Below are positions 8,674 through 19,433 of a stretch of 44,357 bases of DNA, one piece after another. The notes under the pieces are model-generated. The model worked only from the letters and a program-made list of their open reading frames with translations. It did not search any database and had not been told where the DNA came from. Source of the stretch: Denitrificimonas halotolerans (GTDB taxonomy: Bacteria; Pseudomonadota; Gammaproteobacteria; Pseudomonadales; Pseudomonadaceae); the NCBI RefSeq assembly GCF_034259425.1, contig NZ_JAXIVU010000019.1:1-44357 (forward strand), in the 5' to 3' direction. Made by a program: the position numbers and the translations under genes. How positions within the stretch are numbered: the first letter of the stretch is position 1; every line of letters starts with the position of its first letter.

Positions 8674-10188
8674 CTACTGCACCTCCGTTGCATGCTGATA
8701 CAGTGCGCGGTAACGGTCTAACATCAGCGCTTCACTATAAAACCGATTCACACGCTGCAAACCATTTCTCTGCAGTGTTTGCCAATATACTGGATCTTGT
8801 AAAATACGACTGATACTGCGTGCACTGGCTAACGGGTCTGCAATCGCCACCACCTCGCCAGCCGGCCCAATCGCTCTATCCTCTTCGCTAATCCCGCAAA
8901 CCATTTCCCGACACGCCCCTACATCAGTAGCGACCACAGGAGTTCCAGCAGCCCAGGCTTCTAAAATCACCAAGGGCTGTGCTTCACTGATTGATGTCAG
9001 CACCATCACATCCATTTTTGGAAGGATTTCTTTGATATTTTGAAAACCTAGAAACTGTACCTGTGCTTGCAATCCTAAGCTTTTTACTAAGCTACGACAC
9101 TCGCTCACATAATGTGGGTCTTCCTCCTCCGGCCCAACAATCCAAGCCTGCACATCAGGGATGCTATTCACTAGGCTGCGAACACTGCGAATAAAAGTTT
9201 TAATGTCTTTAATGGGTACAATCCGACCGATCAAACCAATGACTGGCTTCCCGCCTGTTGCTCGCTGCTCTGGAATGCCTTCCCAAGCTTTTAGATTAAT
9301 GCCATTAGGAATGATCAAAGTGCGCTGTTCTGCAGCTCCGTCCTCAATCTGACGCAAACGGTTCCCATTATATAAGGACACAATCGGATTGGCTGCCTGA
9401 TACACCAACAACCCAATGCGCTCAAAAAACCGAATCCATAGTGCACGCATATAACTGGAACTGGGGGCCAAGCCACCACGTAAAGTTTGATCCGAGCTTT
9501 CCGCAATCCATTGTGCTTGGGCTAAGTCAATTTTACGTTCTTTAGTGTAAATACCGTGTTCACTCAAAATAAAATTGCAGCCCCAGAGTTTGCGTAGCAC
9601 ACAGCCCATAAAACCAGCATAGCCAGTGGAAATAGCATGCACAGCCTTAGCTCGAGGCAAATGATGCGCCATGCTTGCCAACGCTAGCAAGGGCGCTTGC
9701 ATGGTACGCACCGTCCAAAAATAGTCTATAAATGAAGGGGCACTGCAATTTTTCTCATAATCTGCGCATAAAACCTGCCAACTGCTTTCAGTGCGCATGA
9801 TTAAATCCCGCGTCACCTCCCCTTTGAGCAAGGACTCAAGCACCCGCTCACCCGTGGCAAGACTCGGAACTTGTTCGGCATGTAAGAAGTTAAAAAATGC
9901 AGCAATCGCCTCTGTATTATTAGGCTCTTGCACCCGCTGTGGCAGATCATTTTTTAAACTCCACGTATCCTCAAGATAGATTTCATCAATATGCTTAACA
10001 TTCTCTGGAATCTCATATTGACGCTCAGGATAAGCATCCCGCGCTCCACCAATAAATAAAACTGAAAATGTCACATCTGGCATGCCAAGAATCATTTGAT
10101 TGATCCAACTGGAAACGCCACCGCGTACATAAGGCCAAGTGCCTTCCAATAACAAACAAATATCTGCACTCGTTTTATGCGCTGACAT
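8674..10188 (-). CDS. pelF: PelF, cytoplasmic glycosyltransferase making Pel polymer
   Basis: A 504-residue GT4-family (GT-B fold) enzyme. The N-terminal domain holds 'LLLEGTWPYVRGGVSSW' (about 13-28), the glycine-rich acceptor-side loop typical of PelF. The C-terminal domain has 'GLIGRIVPIKDIK' (318-330) and the EX7E motif with Glu402 and Glu410 (SEAQPLVILEAW), which binds the nucleotide sugar. It polymerises GalNAc/GlcNAc-type sugars into Pel and is recruited by the PelD-PelE-PelG membrane complex. Its start overlaps pelE by 14 bases. All expected catalytic features are present. Confidence 0.96.
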   Translation of the reverse strand: MSAHKTSADICLLLEGTWPYVRGGVSSWINQMILGMPDVTFSVLFIGGARDAYPERQYEIPENVKHIDEIYLEDTWSLKNDLPQRVQEPNNTEAIAAFFNFLHAEQVPSLATGERVLESLLKGEVTRDLIMRTESSWQVLCADYEKNCSAPSFIDYFWTVRTMQAPLLALASMAHHLPRAKAVHAISTGYAGFMGCVLRKLWGCNFILSEHGIYTKERKIDLAQAQWIAESSDQTLRGGLAPSSSYMRALWIRFFERIGLLVYQAANPIVSLYNGNRLRQIEDGAAEQRTLIIPNGINLKAWEGIPEQRATGGKPVIGLIGRIVPIKDIKTFIRSVRSLVNSIPDVQAWIVGPEEEDPHYVSECRSLVKSLGLQAQVQFLGFQNIKEILPKMDVMVLTSISEAQPLVILEAWAAGTPVVATDVGACREMVCGISEEDRAIGPAGEVVAIADPLASARSISRILQDPVYWQTLQRNGLQRVNRFYSEALMLDRYRALYQHATEVQ

Positions 10189-11143
10189 GCCAATAACCCA
10201 CGATTGCTAAAAAAGGATAGCGCTGACGTATAGCTTCCGGTAATTGAGCCAACAACGCAGGAATCTCATGGTAACGACCCGCTTCATAAGCTATTTCTGC
10301 TAGATAAGGGATAACATGTTGTTTATGCATCCCCATCGCTAACGCTTGTGTAAAGCACTTATGAGCCTGCTCTAACTGCCTTTGTTGCAAAGCAATACGT
10401 CCTTGCAATAACAACAGTTCTGAGGTTTCTTTATAGTCAATCGCCTGCTGAATATGGAATTGTGCGCGTTCTAACACATGTTCAAACACGGCTCCCTGTG
10501 CCAAACCTAAATACGCTAATTCCCAGTAGTTTCGCGCAACTTGTTGATGCAGTTGTGCCAGTTGGGCACCTTGTGCCTCAGCTAACTGCTCCTGCACCCG
10601 CTCTAACTGAGTATTAATTTGCGTCTCATACTTATCCAACATCGCATAAGCCAACAAACGAATATCATCGGCTGGGTCGTGCAAAGCTTTTTTTAAAATA
10701 GGAATGGCATGCTGCTGTTTCATATTACCAATGGACAGTAACGCATTGAGCCGTTTGTGCTCATCACTTTGTAAGGTGAGTACATCTTGCAAGCTGCCAT
10801 CGTTAAATAAAACCGAAGCCTTTTCTTTCAGTTGGGTATAGGGCAGCTCAATTTTTTCCTGCACGTTCAAGACAGACTCTTTCTGTCGTTTCGGACAATG
10901 TAAACTCGGCAGCACAAACAGTAACAAACCCACAGCACCGACGACCGGCATCAGCATAGCAAAACTCACAAGCAAAGGGAGACTGAGCTGGATCGGAAAA
11001 CGATATTTCGCTGGTAATAACAACCACGCTAACACTGCCACACAAATGCTGAGCAACACATGAATAGCCAATAGCCCACTCAGCTGCTCAACTTGGAGCA
11101 ACGGATTGAGCACATCAACGTTAAACAACCAATTGCTGTTCAT
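10175..11143 (-). CDS. pelE: PelE, membrane-anchored TPR scaffold of the Pel synthase
   Basis: A 322-residue protein (P. aeruginosa PelE about 329). Two N-terminal membrane helices (about 21-44 and 54-80) are followed by a helical cytoplasmic part with HEAT/TPR-like pairs (…AIPILKKALHDPADDIRLLAYAML…; LLLQGRIALQQRQLEQAHKCFTQAL). It is thought to bridge PelD/PelG and PelF. The start overlaps the pelD end by 23 bases and the stop overlaps pelF by 14, so this part of the operon is tightly packed. Confidence 0.94.
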   Translation of the reverse strand: MNSNWLFNVDVLNPLLQVEQLSGLLAIHVLLSICVAVLAWLLLPAKYRFPIQLSLPLLVSFAMLMPVVGAVGLLLFVLPSLHCPKRQKESVLNVQEKIELPYTQLKEKASVLFNDGSLQDVLTLQSDEHKRLNALLSIGNMKQQHAIPILKKALHDPADDIRLLAYAMLDKYETQINTQLERVQEQLAEAQGAQLAQLHQQVARNYWELAYLGLAQGAVFEHVLERAQFHIQQAIDYKETSELLLLQGRIALQQRQLEQAHKCFTQALAMGMHKQHVIPYLAEIAYEAGRYHEIPALLAQLPEAIRQRYPFLAIVGYWHVSA

Positions 11144-12464
11144 TTAAGCCACACTCTTGGTAAACAAACTGCCGTACCGCCGCAGATTGTGCTTGATCCA
11201 GCTGGAACGTCCTCACTGTTACAGCGAGTCTGGCCAGATTCATATCAGGAAACTGCTGCTCTACCAATGCATTGATTCGCTCTAAATAACTTAACACTCC
11301 AGTCGGGCGAGTTAATGGCAACAACACTAATAACACATGAGATCCACGGTTATTTATCACCTCCAATTGTAAATCTAAACCACGCTGACTGTGTTCGAGC
11401 AACATTTGCAATTCAGAGTTTTCATTGGTCATTTCAAAAGCACAAAGGGCTGCACTCAATTTATATTTATGAGTATTGAGCACAGCTCGCTGCAACTGTT
11501 GCGAGAAGTATTGGGCGTGTGAATCCTGTAACTGCATGACTGCTTTATTTGCGTGTAAGGCGTCAGCAATGTAACCAGAAATTAAGGTCAGCAAATTCAG
11601 AGTCTGCTCCGTCATAGCAAAAAAGGGTAACTGCGCAATAGCCAAAATTCCGACCCAATTTTGCTCAGTATCCAATAAAGGTACACAAACTTGCAGCTGA
11701 GAAGGGTTTTCACCTTTATCTAGGAGCTCATCACGAATACTAACGGTACGTTTAGCCTCTAAACATGCTTTCAGCAATACATCATCAATATTAATTTGTG
11801 GCATCTGCCCAACAACAGTTAAGGCCTTGAGCTGTATTCCTTGTTTTGCATCCACCGGATACAAAGCAGCAGCAGTAAAAGCACTATGCTCACTAAAAAT
11901 CTGCATGGCTTGCTCTGCAATATTAGCCAAGTCGGGCTGGCGGGACTGTTCAACCGCCTGTAAAGAACGACGTAGAGACTGTAAAGTACTGCGCAAACTG
12001 CGGTTCCCCCCAGCAATCCGCAACTCTAAATCATCATGGGAGATCTGCAGTAAGCGATACGAACGAGTAAAGTCATCTAAACGATACTGACGGTACTCAT
12101 TAGCTCTTTGCAAAAGAATTAACTTTTTCAACCATAGATCATGAAACTCCCCCGCTAAAAAAGTGGCAAGCAATAAGCCCACCATATAACTGATCGGCAG
12201 GTGCGTTTGCTGCTCAACACTGAATAGTAACCCTGCAAGTATTAAACTCACGCTAAATAAGCCTGCTAACAACCCATAACGTACCGCTACCAATAAAGGC
12301 GCAAACAGCATCCATGGAAAATCAGCGGCCACCAAAAATGGATCCTGTGGGGACAAGCTATACCCAAGTCCAATAGCAACAACAGTGATAAAAACTGTTT
12401 CCAACCAAGCACTTAAAGTATGAGTGCGCAGCGGTACTACGTAGTCGTTATAAAGCGTTCGCAT
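11121..12464 (-). CDS. pelD: PelD, inner-membrane c-di-GMP receptor that activates Pel synthesis
   Basis: A 447-residue protein (P. aeruginosa PelD about 455). Up to four membrane helices occupy about 18-105, followed by a coiled coil with many Q/R/L residues (about 115-180), a GAF domain (about 185-305) and a degenerate GGDEF domain. The c-di-GMP inhibitory-site motif is kept: R361-G-L-D364, with a further Arg at 396. Their spacing equals that of R367, D370 and R402 in P. aeruginosa. The catalytic GGDEF signature is absent, as expected for a receptor. Binding of c-di-GMP switches on polymer synthesis. The start lies two bases after the pelC stop. Confidence 0.96.
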   Translation of the reverse strand: MRTLYNDYVVPLRTHTLSAWLETVFITVVAIGLGYSLSPQDPFLVAADFPWMLFAPLLVAVRYGLLAGLFSVSLILAGLLFSVEQQTHLPISYMVGLLLATFLAGEFHDLWLKKLILLQRANEYRQYRLDDFTRSYRLLQISHDDLELRIAGGNRSLRSTLQSLRRSLQAVEQSRQPDLANIAEQAMQIFSEHSAFTAAALYPVDAKQGIQLKALTVVGQMPQINIDDVLLKACLEAKRTVSIRDELLDKGENPSQLQVCVPLLDTEQNWVGILAIAQLPFFAMTEQTLNLLTLISGYIADALHANKAVMQLQDSHAQYFSQQLQRAVLNTHKYKLSAALCAFEMTNENSELQMLLEHSQRGLDLQLEVINNRGSHVLLVLLPLTRPTGVLSYLERINALVEQQFPDMNLARLAVTVRTFQLDQAQSAAVRQFVYQECGLNEQQLVV

Positions 12465-12466
12465 AA

Positions 12467-12982
12467 TTACTGGAGGCGTAACTGATTAATAAGTTTATTC
12501 AGCACTTTTTGAGCACTGCCCGCTAAGCTTTCACGAGACCAACCAGAACGCGCACCACTGTGACTCCACAAGGTTTGCCCTGTTGCAGGGTCAACCACTT
12601 GCAAACTAATGCCTACAGCTGGCTCACCGTCTAAACCATTTTTATACTGCCACTCTTCAATACTTCCGGTGATCACATAATCAAAACCCTGCTGACGGGC
12701 CCACTCCCATGCTGTATCTAAGCGTTTTTGATCATCTAACAACGGCATACTTGAGTTTTGCTGGTATGGATACATATACACTTGAATACCTCGTTGTGAT
12801 AAAACGCTTTGTAAGATTTTCTCGGTACGCTCACCCGCTTGTGGTGCTTGTGAGAAGTTAACTACCGGCAACAACCCCCAACGTGCCTGTTGATTAAACT
12901 CAGCCCCCTTATTGCCTGTGGTAACACTGCAAGCACTGAGGAGCACACTAAAAAACACCGCTGCCCAAAGATGTATTCGCAT
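12467..12982 (-). CDS. pelC: PelC, outer-membrane lipoprotein of the Pel export channel
   Basis: A 171-residue lipoprotein (P. aeruginosa PelC 172). The signal peptide ends in the lipobox LLSAC, with lipidated Cys18. The fold resembles the TolB N-terminal domain (…RWGLLPVVNFSQAPQAGERTEKIL…; FDYVITGSIEEW). In the known system twelve copies form a negatively charged ring on the inner face of the outer membrane that funnels the cationic Pel polymer to PelB. A clear AAGGAAG ribosome site precedes the ATG, and the gap to pelB is 23 bases. Confidence 0.96.
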   Translation of the reverse strand: MRIHLWAAVFFSVLLSACSVTTGNKGAEFNQQARWGLLPVVNFSQAPQAGERTEKILQSVLSQRGIQVYMYPYQQNSSMPLLDDQKRLDTAWEWARQQGFDYVITGSIEEWQYKNGLDGEPAVGISLQVVDPATGQTLWSHSGARSGWSRESLAGSAQKVLNKLINQLRLQ

Positions 12983-13005
12983 AGCTTTCTTCCTTTTTTA
13001 TATAA

Positions 13006-16000
13006 TTAACGACCAAAACGTAAACTGTAACTGACGCCCAGAGTTGCACCTGACTGGCTTTTAAGTTGATTTTTTGGAGATGATTGATAGCCAAAAGTAA
13101 AAGCCAGCTCATCATCTCCCATCACTTGTACCCCAACCCCAGCAGTCAGTGCATATGTCATTTTATTATCAGGCCACTGACGGCCAATCACACCATCAAT
13201 AAGCCAAGTATATTGCGGCTCAGTGCGGTTTAAAAAACCGGGCACGCCACGCTGTAAGCTGGTACCAATATAAGCATATTTGTATGTTTCACTAAGCAAT
13301 GACCCCGTGGTGAAAGGAACACCATCCCCAGGATTACTTGGCAGACCAGATAAGTTTTTATCATTTAAAGCATTGGTTTGATAATCAAAACCAGCCTTTA
13401 AGATCCACGTAGGGTGTTCAAAAAACACACTATGTGCCAGCTGCAATTCAAAGCCTTTACCACTGCCTAATTTTTTATTATCTCGGGTTTCATATTGTGT
13501 TTTCTCCACCCCCCAAGATATAGAGTCACGCCCTGTGACTTGCCTATAACCACGTAACCACAAGCGATTTTCTTGGCCTAAGCCATACATTAAGCCTGAA
13601 GCTTCACTGCGGTCACGCCAGTCATAACCTAAACTCAGACTACTTTTTTGCGATACTTGCCAATTGCTAGCGATGGAAATACCGCTACGTGAACTCACAT
13701 CAGAATCGCTATGGTTAATGCTTAAATCTAAACTGCCGCGGGATAACTGACGATTCAGCGCTAATTCCACATATTTTTCGTTAGTTAAAGCTCCTTTTTT
13801 ACTGTCTTTAACTTCAAGCTGCCCTTGATCCGCATTAATGCGTGCATACCAACGATCATCTAAAACCTTTGCAACCGAGGCCTTTGCACCAGAATACACA
13901 ACACCGCCAAAGTCACGCTGCTGCCAACCTATTTGCGCGCCTTGTGGAAATGTTTTAAGCGCTTCTAAAGCCTGCCGGCGTAATGGATCACGACTGTTCA
14001 CGCTCTGCTCATCACCTAATTCAGACACAGCTATAGCGGCTGCTCGGTGACCAAAATTCAAGACATTAAGTGCTGCCACTTGCTGTGCTCTAGGCATACG
14101 TTGCGCCACTAATAAACGTTGCACTTCTGCAAGGTTCATCGTACGCAGCGCTTCTTCCATTTTCTCAAAGTCACTTATGATCAATTTTTTCTGTTGCGCC
14201 CAACGCAGCCAATGACTTTTCTGCTGTTCCTGTTCAGGTAAGCCTAACAGGCCTAATTGCTGCTCAAACCAAAGCTGTAACATGCTCGGTGAACCATCTT
14301 GCCAAGCCAACGCCTGATTATGAGCCGTTTTTTGTCCGTAATTGGCCACCAATAAATATAACCACGTACGATAATTTTCTTCTGTGGCTGCTGTGAGCAC
14401 AGGTGACTCAAGTAAACGGTGACGCAACCTTAATGCAGCATCATAGTATTGAGCCCCCTCCAAAGCATCGGCAAAAGCAGCCTGACTGAGCCAATCCGAG
14501 GGATTCAGTTCTAAATGACGTTGGTACCAAACCAAAGCCTCTTTAGAGCGATTTAGCAACTGGTTTGAAGCAGCAAAAGGCAACCATAAACGGCTATCGC
14601 CCTGAGCTAACCTATGCCATTTACTCAGTAAGTTTTTAATCGGATCTAACTGATTCGTGTCTAGGTATCACCACAGCAATTGTTCACGAAACACTGTACC
14701 TTGGGGATATAAAGCAATAGCTTGCAACCAAATAGATTCAGCTAACTGAGTATCTTGCTCATACCACGCTAAACTGCCGCGAGCGAGTAATGCAGGCTTA
14801 CTGTGAGCCAGTTTCGGATGCGCTTTGGTTTCATCAACCAAGCGCTGTATTGTTGCCCAATCTTTAAGGTCTAAAGCGAGATAAACCACACGTACAAGGC
14901 TTGTCAACGCTCCTTCTGCCTCCCAGCGTTCCATAGCCAACTGCAGCGCTCTCTTGGGGTCAGTCTCACTTAATAAAGCGATCAACTGATCCAGCTCACT
15001 ACGATGCAGCTTAATATCATTGCGACGCATGTGCTCAAGTGCTAACAATAATTGCTCATCATCTTCCATCTCCCAAGCGACAGATGCTTTTAAACGCCAA
15101 TAATACGCATCGTCCATGAACTCTTTTGCATCCTGATTTAAAACACGCCAAGCTCCAGGCACATCGTAGTTATACAGGTGCACTTCAGCCCAACGCATGA
15201 TTTCTTTACTCGTCAGCGTAAAGTGCTGCGCCATGCGCTCCCATAAAGCAATTTCGGCACTGTATTGCTCGGTAAATTCAAGATTTTGTTGCAGGTAACG
15301 CCAAGCCAAACGGTGCCGCGGATATTGTTCAATATAACTGCGCAGCCATTGCTCCGCCTGCTCCGGCGTACCGCGCGACTCATGTGCAAAAAAGACTGCT
15401 TCAATTTCAATATCAGTGAGTGCGCGCTCCTGCGCAATAGGATGCAACAGCTGTAAGCCACGATCGAAATCAAAAATCTGCAATGCAATACGCCACGCAT
15501 GCTCATAATGCTTAGGGTCATATTTCAGCTCTAGCGCTCTCATCCAGAGTGTTAAGGCAGCCGGAAAATCATTATTCCATTCCCCTAACTCAGCCATTTT
15601 CAACAATAACTCACTATTATTGGGCTGATGCTCCAACAACCAGTGGCGTGCTTGCCAAGCTCGTTGAATATCACCAGCCGCTAAGCTCATATCCACCTCA
15701 GCCTGATGTGCATCAATATTGTCTGGTTCTAATAAGAGTCGTAGATCATTAAACTGCAAGGCACTTGACAGGTCTGTAGCTAAAAGTGCTGCATTGACGC
15801 CTACACTTAGCTGCTCGAAGGTAAGCTGCTGATCATTCTCATCAAGTAATGCTTGTAAATAGTGCACTGCAGCAGCAGGGTCATCTCCTGCCAGATAGTC
15901 CGCCACCACTTGTTGTTGATACTTCAGACGCTGCTGCCCTATGCTTTGTCTGGCTAATAAGGCATGCAAGCGTGCCGATTGATGGTGTTGATTGCCGGCA

Positions 16001-16560
16001 AAATACCACAGCGCAGCACGCTCATAGTGCTCAACCTGTTGTGCACCTTCAGTGTGCTTTCCCAAGTACTCATAAATACCAGCCGCCACCGGTGCAGCAT
16101 CTAACCGCAAAGCTAAATCAGCTAAATGCTCTTGCTGATTCACGGTTAACTCTTGGTATTTAAGACTTTGCAAACGCTCGCGTAAGTCTTCATATTTCGC
16201 ACTCTCTCCCAAACCAAGCGCCTGCTGTGCTGCGATATTAAATTGATAATATGCTTTAACTTGTGAGTTTACTTGCTGCAGCAATAACCAATGGCGTTGC
16301 GCATCAGCGAAGCGAGCTAAACCAAGATAGAGGTCAATCAACTTAAGGCGCAGCGCATCATCACCTGGAGTTTGCTGCAATAACAATTCACTGTAACCGG
16401 CAGAAATTTCATCGGGATTATTAGCATCCGGTGCAAAAGCACGATCAGTGCTACGCAAAAAAAACAATAAAGCAAGCACCGCTACCAATGCCACAATCAC
16501 AGCACTGGGAGCAATTAAACGATACTTGTTACGGGGTTTATTCACAGATAAGTTTTGCAT
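13006..16560 (-). pseudogene. pelB: PelB, TPR scaffold plus outer-membrane barrel, interrupted by an in-frame TGA
   Basis: Read through, the frame encodes about 1,184 residues, close to the 1,193 of P. aeruginosa PelB. Order: an N-terminal membrane helix (about 17-38), a long run of periplasmic TPRs, and a C-terminal 16-stranded barrel of about 280 residues that ends SYSLRFGR and secretes Pel. The frame is broken only at codon 631 by TGA (14668-14670), between REQLLW and YLDTNQLDPIKNLL. Both sides stay in the same frame and remain TPR-like, so this is a single nonsense change or a sequencing error, not a frameshift. The two open pieces are 14668-16560 and 13006-14667. TTG at 14581-14583 is a possible but unconvincing restart. 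ATG at 16558-16560 is chosen as start (GTG directly before it is possible); it overlaps pelA by 23 bases. Confidence 0.93.
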
Positions 16561-19348
16561 CACTCACCCGTTTATGAGGTATAGAGAACTGATGTAAATC
16601 CAGCTGTCTTTCTGCGTGATAATTTTTCCCCTTAAATTGCACAGAACAACGTCCTTGATAGCGCACACTAAAGCTCAAGGGGAATTCGCCAGAGAAAGAT
16701 AACTTAAGCTGCTTCCCATTAACATAATGCCAAGACGTGAGAGGAATATTAGCCTGCTCAAGGCTTGGGGCAGTATCACGCTGCGGTTGCAAATAGAGGA
16801 CCGCCTGCGCATCACTTAAAGTGATGTAACGTCCCTGCTCTAAATCACGTACACCGGCAACACCTTGCGATTTAAGTAAGTTTGGCCACCCCATTTGCGG
16901 ATCAATCCGTACCGTACGCAACTGTTCTAAGCCTTTAATCTGCCAACCGCCATCTAAACGCTGAGCTAAGCTGCTGTTATACATGCCCTTAACACGTTGA
17001 ATATATTGAGTAATCCATAGCGATAGAGGCTCAGCATTCTGCATGTATTGGTAAATATTGTGCATGGTTTTAATCGAAGCTTGTTTGGTACCCGCATAAA
17101 AGTGGTAATACAGATTAAAGCCTCTTAAACGGCGCGGTTTATCAGTAAAATCGTAGGTATAAAGCAAATCACGGAAACCATAAAATGGACCGTGCCATAG
17201 GTTGGTATAAACGTTTTCATTAATGATAGGCGCATAATATTGCAGGCCACCGGCCGTCGGCCGCAGCAGCGGATTAATCCCCGTCACCGAAGGGTTAGAG
17301 GGTTTGACTGCTGTCACCGCTCCATTGATATTCAGCACCCCTTTATCGTAAGTCAGCTTTAAGGTTTCTGCTGATGGCAAAGCATCACCGGTCCAAAAGA
17401 ATACCTTAACGGGTTTATCTGTTGTCGTTAAACGTTGATTAATATAGTCAATGGAACCCAACACTTCGCGTTCATAATCCACAGTGTCATAACCTGGGAT
17501 CTCCATCATGTAGCCATACTCTGGATCAAAGTCCTCTTTCTGCTCTGCAAGCTCTGGACGCCAAAAGAATGGATGACTGAAACTATGACTCGCAACCTCT
17601 ACTGTATCTAAAGCAAAAATTTTGCGTGCAATGGGTTCTAAAACCGATGACAACTCTGGATACTTTCCTTTTGGTCCCACCTCTCCTTCAATCATGGAAA
17701 CAGAGGTTAAAAATGGATACTTTTTTAAAAATGCTGCTAAAACCACCTCACCAGAATATGGCGTGTCTGGGATTTCTGCCTTTGATGGAAACCCATCTCC
17801 ATCAATATGCACTGTAGCAATCCGACGCCCGTTTTCCGTGGTACTGTCCACTCGCGGCATAGCTGGCAAGCGCAAAGTTTTCTGTAAAAAAGTAAAAGGA
17901 TCTATAATCCAACGACTTTGATCCAAACCTTTTTCTAGCACATAAGGATCTAAAGCGTATCCACCCCAAGGTGCTAGCAATACTGGATGATAAGTACGTC
18001 CTAGTGGATCAGAGAGCTGTAACACAACCTGGTTTTCGTCATTGGTACTCAACAATGGTTGTAAACCACGTGTACGCACCCGCAATGGCGCCTCAAAATG
18101 CCCTAACAACTGTTTAGAGTATTGATCAACTCCGAGCTTCTTGCTGACATCCCCTGAGCGCTTACGTAAGCCTAAGCGTTGTAATAAAGCTGCATTTTCA
18201 ATGGGCATGCCACCAAAAAAAACTATAGGGATATTTTCCTCAAGGCGCCCTTGCAACCAATTATAAAAAGGCCCGCTATTCACCGGTGGACCGCTTTTAA
18301 TCCAGCTCACAATACCCGCATACAACTCCGGCATATTCTGCACTGGCAAAGGCTGATCGACACTAAAGTAATCGACTCGATAACCAAAATACTCCAATAA
18401 ACCGCCTAAATAGACATGCCCACTATTAACCGTCAAATCACCATCACGCTTATCGTAAATAACAGCTAAGCGACGCGGCTGCACTTCAATAGTACTCAAG
18501 CCAATAGAATCTAAATGCGGTGTACCTACATAAGGAATAAAACCTTCAACTTGCAGTTTTTTCACCAGTTCACGAGCTTCGACACGACGAGAATAGGGTA
18601 AATACTCAATAGCAATCAGCGCAATACCTGCTGCGCGAATAGGATCAAGCTGCTGTTTTAACCAAGCTCGGTCATTGTCACTCACAGCAACATACTGACC
18701 ATTACTGGGACTCCAGCCGGCATAGATCGATTCAACCGCGACCGCTGCTGGCTTATGTGGCAACTCATGTAGCACTTCAAAGCCGCGATTAAAGATCAAC
18801 TGAAAACCTGGAAGGTCTTTTTGCAAGCGGCTCAATAACTCAATTAAGCCACTGCGTTGCTGCTGTTGCTGTGCTTGTGGTAATAACTGAAAGCTATCTA
18901 AAGTGTCTAAAAATAAACCTTGATAGCCTTGCTCTTGTAAAGCCTGTGCTCGCGCCAATATATAGCGATGCCAGTTCGGATCAGCTAAATTCATCACATG
19001 GCTACTCCATGCATGATTCACTGTACCGCTAGTACTGTCCGCTAACCCAGCACGAGCCAAGTGCTGCTTGTCTCCATCAAATTCACCAATGGATAAATAA
19101 GCAAATAACTGAGTATTTTGTTGCTGTAAAACACCACGCGCTTCAGCATCAAAATGCGCAGGCTCCACAACTAAAACATCAAACTGAGAAAGTTCAATCA
19201 ATGGTGGGTTCGCCGCATACCAAAAACCAAGACTGCCTTGCAAAGCTGGGCCAACTTGATTCTGCGCCATACTCTGCGCCCCGAAAACAGCAAGCAATAA
19301 AGCGAAAAAAAACTGGGCTAAAGGTATAAAACGAATTGCATTTTTCAT
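16538..19348 (-). CDS. pelA: PelA, periplasmic Pel hydrolase and deacetylase
   Basis: A 936-residue protein (P. aeruginosa PelA 948). A signal peptide spans about 1-28. The N-terminal TIM-barrel glycoside hydrolase domain has 'VAVESIY' with Glu206, matching catalytic E218 of P. aeruginosa at a constant offset of 12. A central reductase-like region follows. The CE4-type deacetylase domain holds D516/D518 (VHIDGDGFPS) and the zinc ligands H588 and H592 (ASHSFSHPFF), again offset 12 from D528/D530, H600 and H604. It partly deacetylates Pel, making it cationic, and can cut the polymer. It is the first gene of the operon; no strong Shine-Dalgarno is visible. Confidence 0.96.
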   Translation of the reverse strand: MKNAIRFIPLAQFFFALLLAVFGAQSMAQNQVGPALQGSLGFWYAANPPLIELSQFDVLVVEPAHFDAEARGVLQQQNTQLFAYLSIGEFDGDKQHLARAGLADSTSGTVNHAWSSHVMNLADPNWHRYILARAQALQEQGYQGLFLDTLDSFQLLPQAQQQQQRSGLIELLSRLQKDLPGFQLIFNRGFEVLHELPHKPAAVAVESIYAGWSPSNGQYVAVSDNDRAWLKQQLDPIRAAGIALIAIEYLPYSRRVEARELVKKLQVEGFIPYVGTPHLDSIGLSTIEVQPRRLAVIYDKRDGDLTVNSGHVYLGGLLEYFGYRVDYFSVDQPLPVQNMPELYAGIVSWIKSGPPVNSGPFYNWLQGRLEENIPIVFFGGMPIENAALLQRLGLRKRSGDVSKKLGVDQYSKQLLGHFEAPLRVRTRGLQPLLSTNDENQVVLQLSDPLGRTYHPVLLAPWGGYALDPYVLEKGLDQSRWIIDPFTFLQKTLRLPAMPRVDSTTENGRRIATVHIDGDGFPSKAEIPDTPYSGEVVLAAFLKKYPFLTSVSMIEGEVGPKGKYPELSSVLEPIARKIFALDTVEVASHSFSHPFFWRPELAEQKEDFDPEYGYMMEIPGYDTVDYEREVLGSIDYINQRLTTTDKPVKVFFWTGDALPSAETLKLTYDKGVLNINGAVTAVKPSNPSVTGINPLLRPTAGGLQYYAPIINENVYTNLWHGPFYGFRDLLYTYDFTDKPRRLRGFNLYYHFYAGTKQASIKTMHNIYQYMQNAEPLSLWITQYIQRVKGMYNSSLAQRLDGGWQIKGLEQLRTVRIDPQMGWPNLLKSQGVAGVRDLEQGRYITLSDAQAVLYLQPQRDTAPSLEQANIPLTSWHYVNGKQLKLSFSGEFPLSFSVRYQGRCSVQFKGKNYHAERQLDLHQFSIPHKRVSDAKLICE

Positions 19349-19413
19349 AAATTGCTCATACTGACTGTCCTTGTACTAACTCATGGCAACGACTTTTAAA
19401 ACAATGGCAAGAT

Positions 19414-19433
19414 GACAGACATCAAGGTCTGTC
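19414..19433 (-). promoter_or_regulatory. Inverted repeat in the pelA leader
   Basis: GACAGAC and GTCTGTC form a perfect 7-base inverted repeat with a 6-base spacer, 66-85 bases upstream of the pelA start codon. It could be an operator dyad or an RNA hairpin in the leader. No T run follows on the pel strand, so it is not a simple terminator. Confidence 0.4.

Noticed and set aside
14581..14583. Independent gene starting at TTG in the second half of pelB
   Set aside because: It begins in the middle of a TPR helix, in the same frame as the first half, with no ribosome site. A broken pelB explains it better.
14668..14670. Selenocysteine or programmed readthrough at the pelB TGA
   Set aside because: No selenocysteine-type element was recognisable, PelB is not a redox protein, and the base after TGA is T, not the C of the leaky TGA-CTA context. 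Kept only as a remote option.
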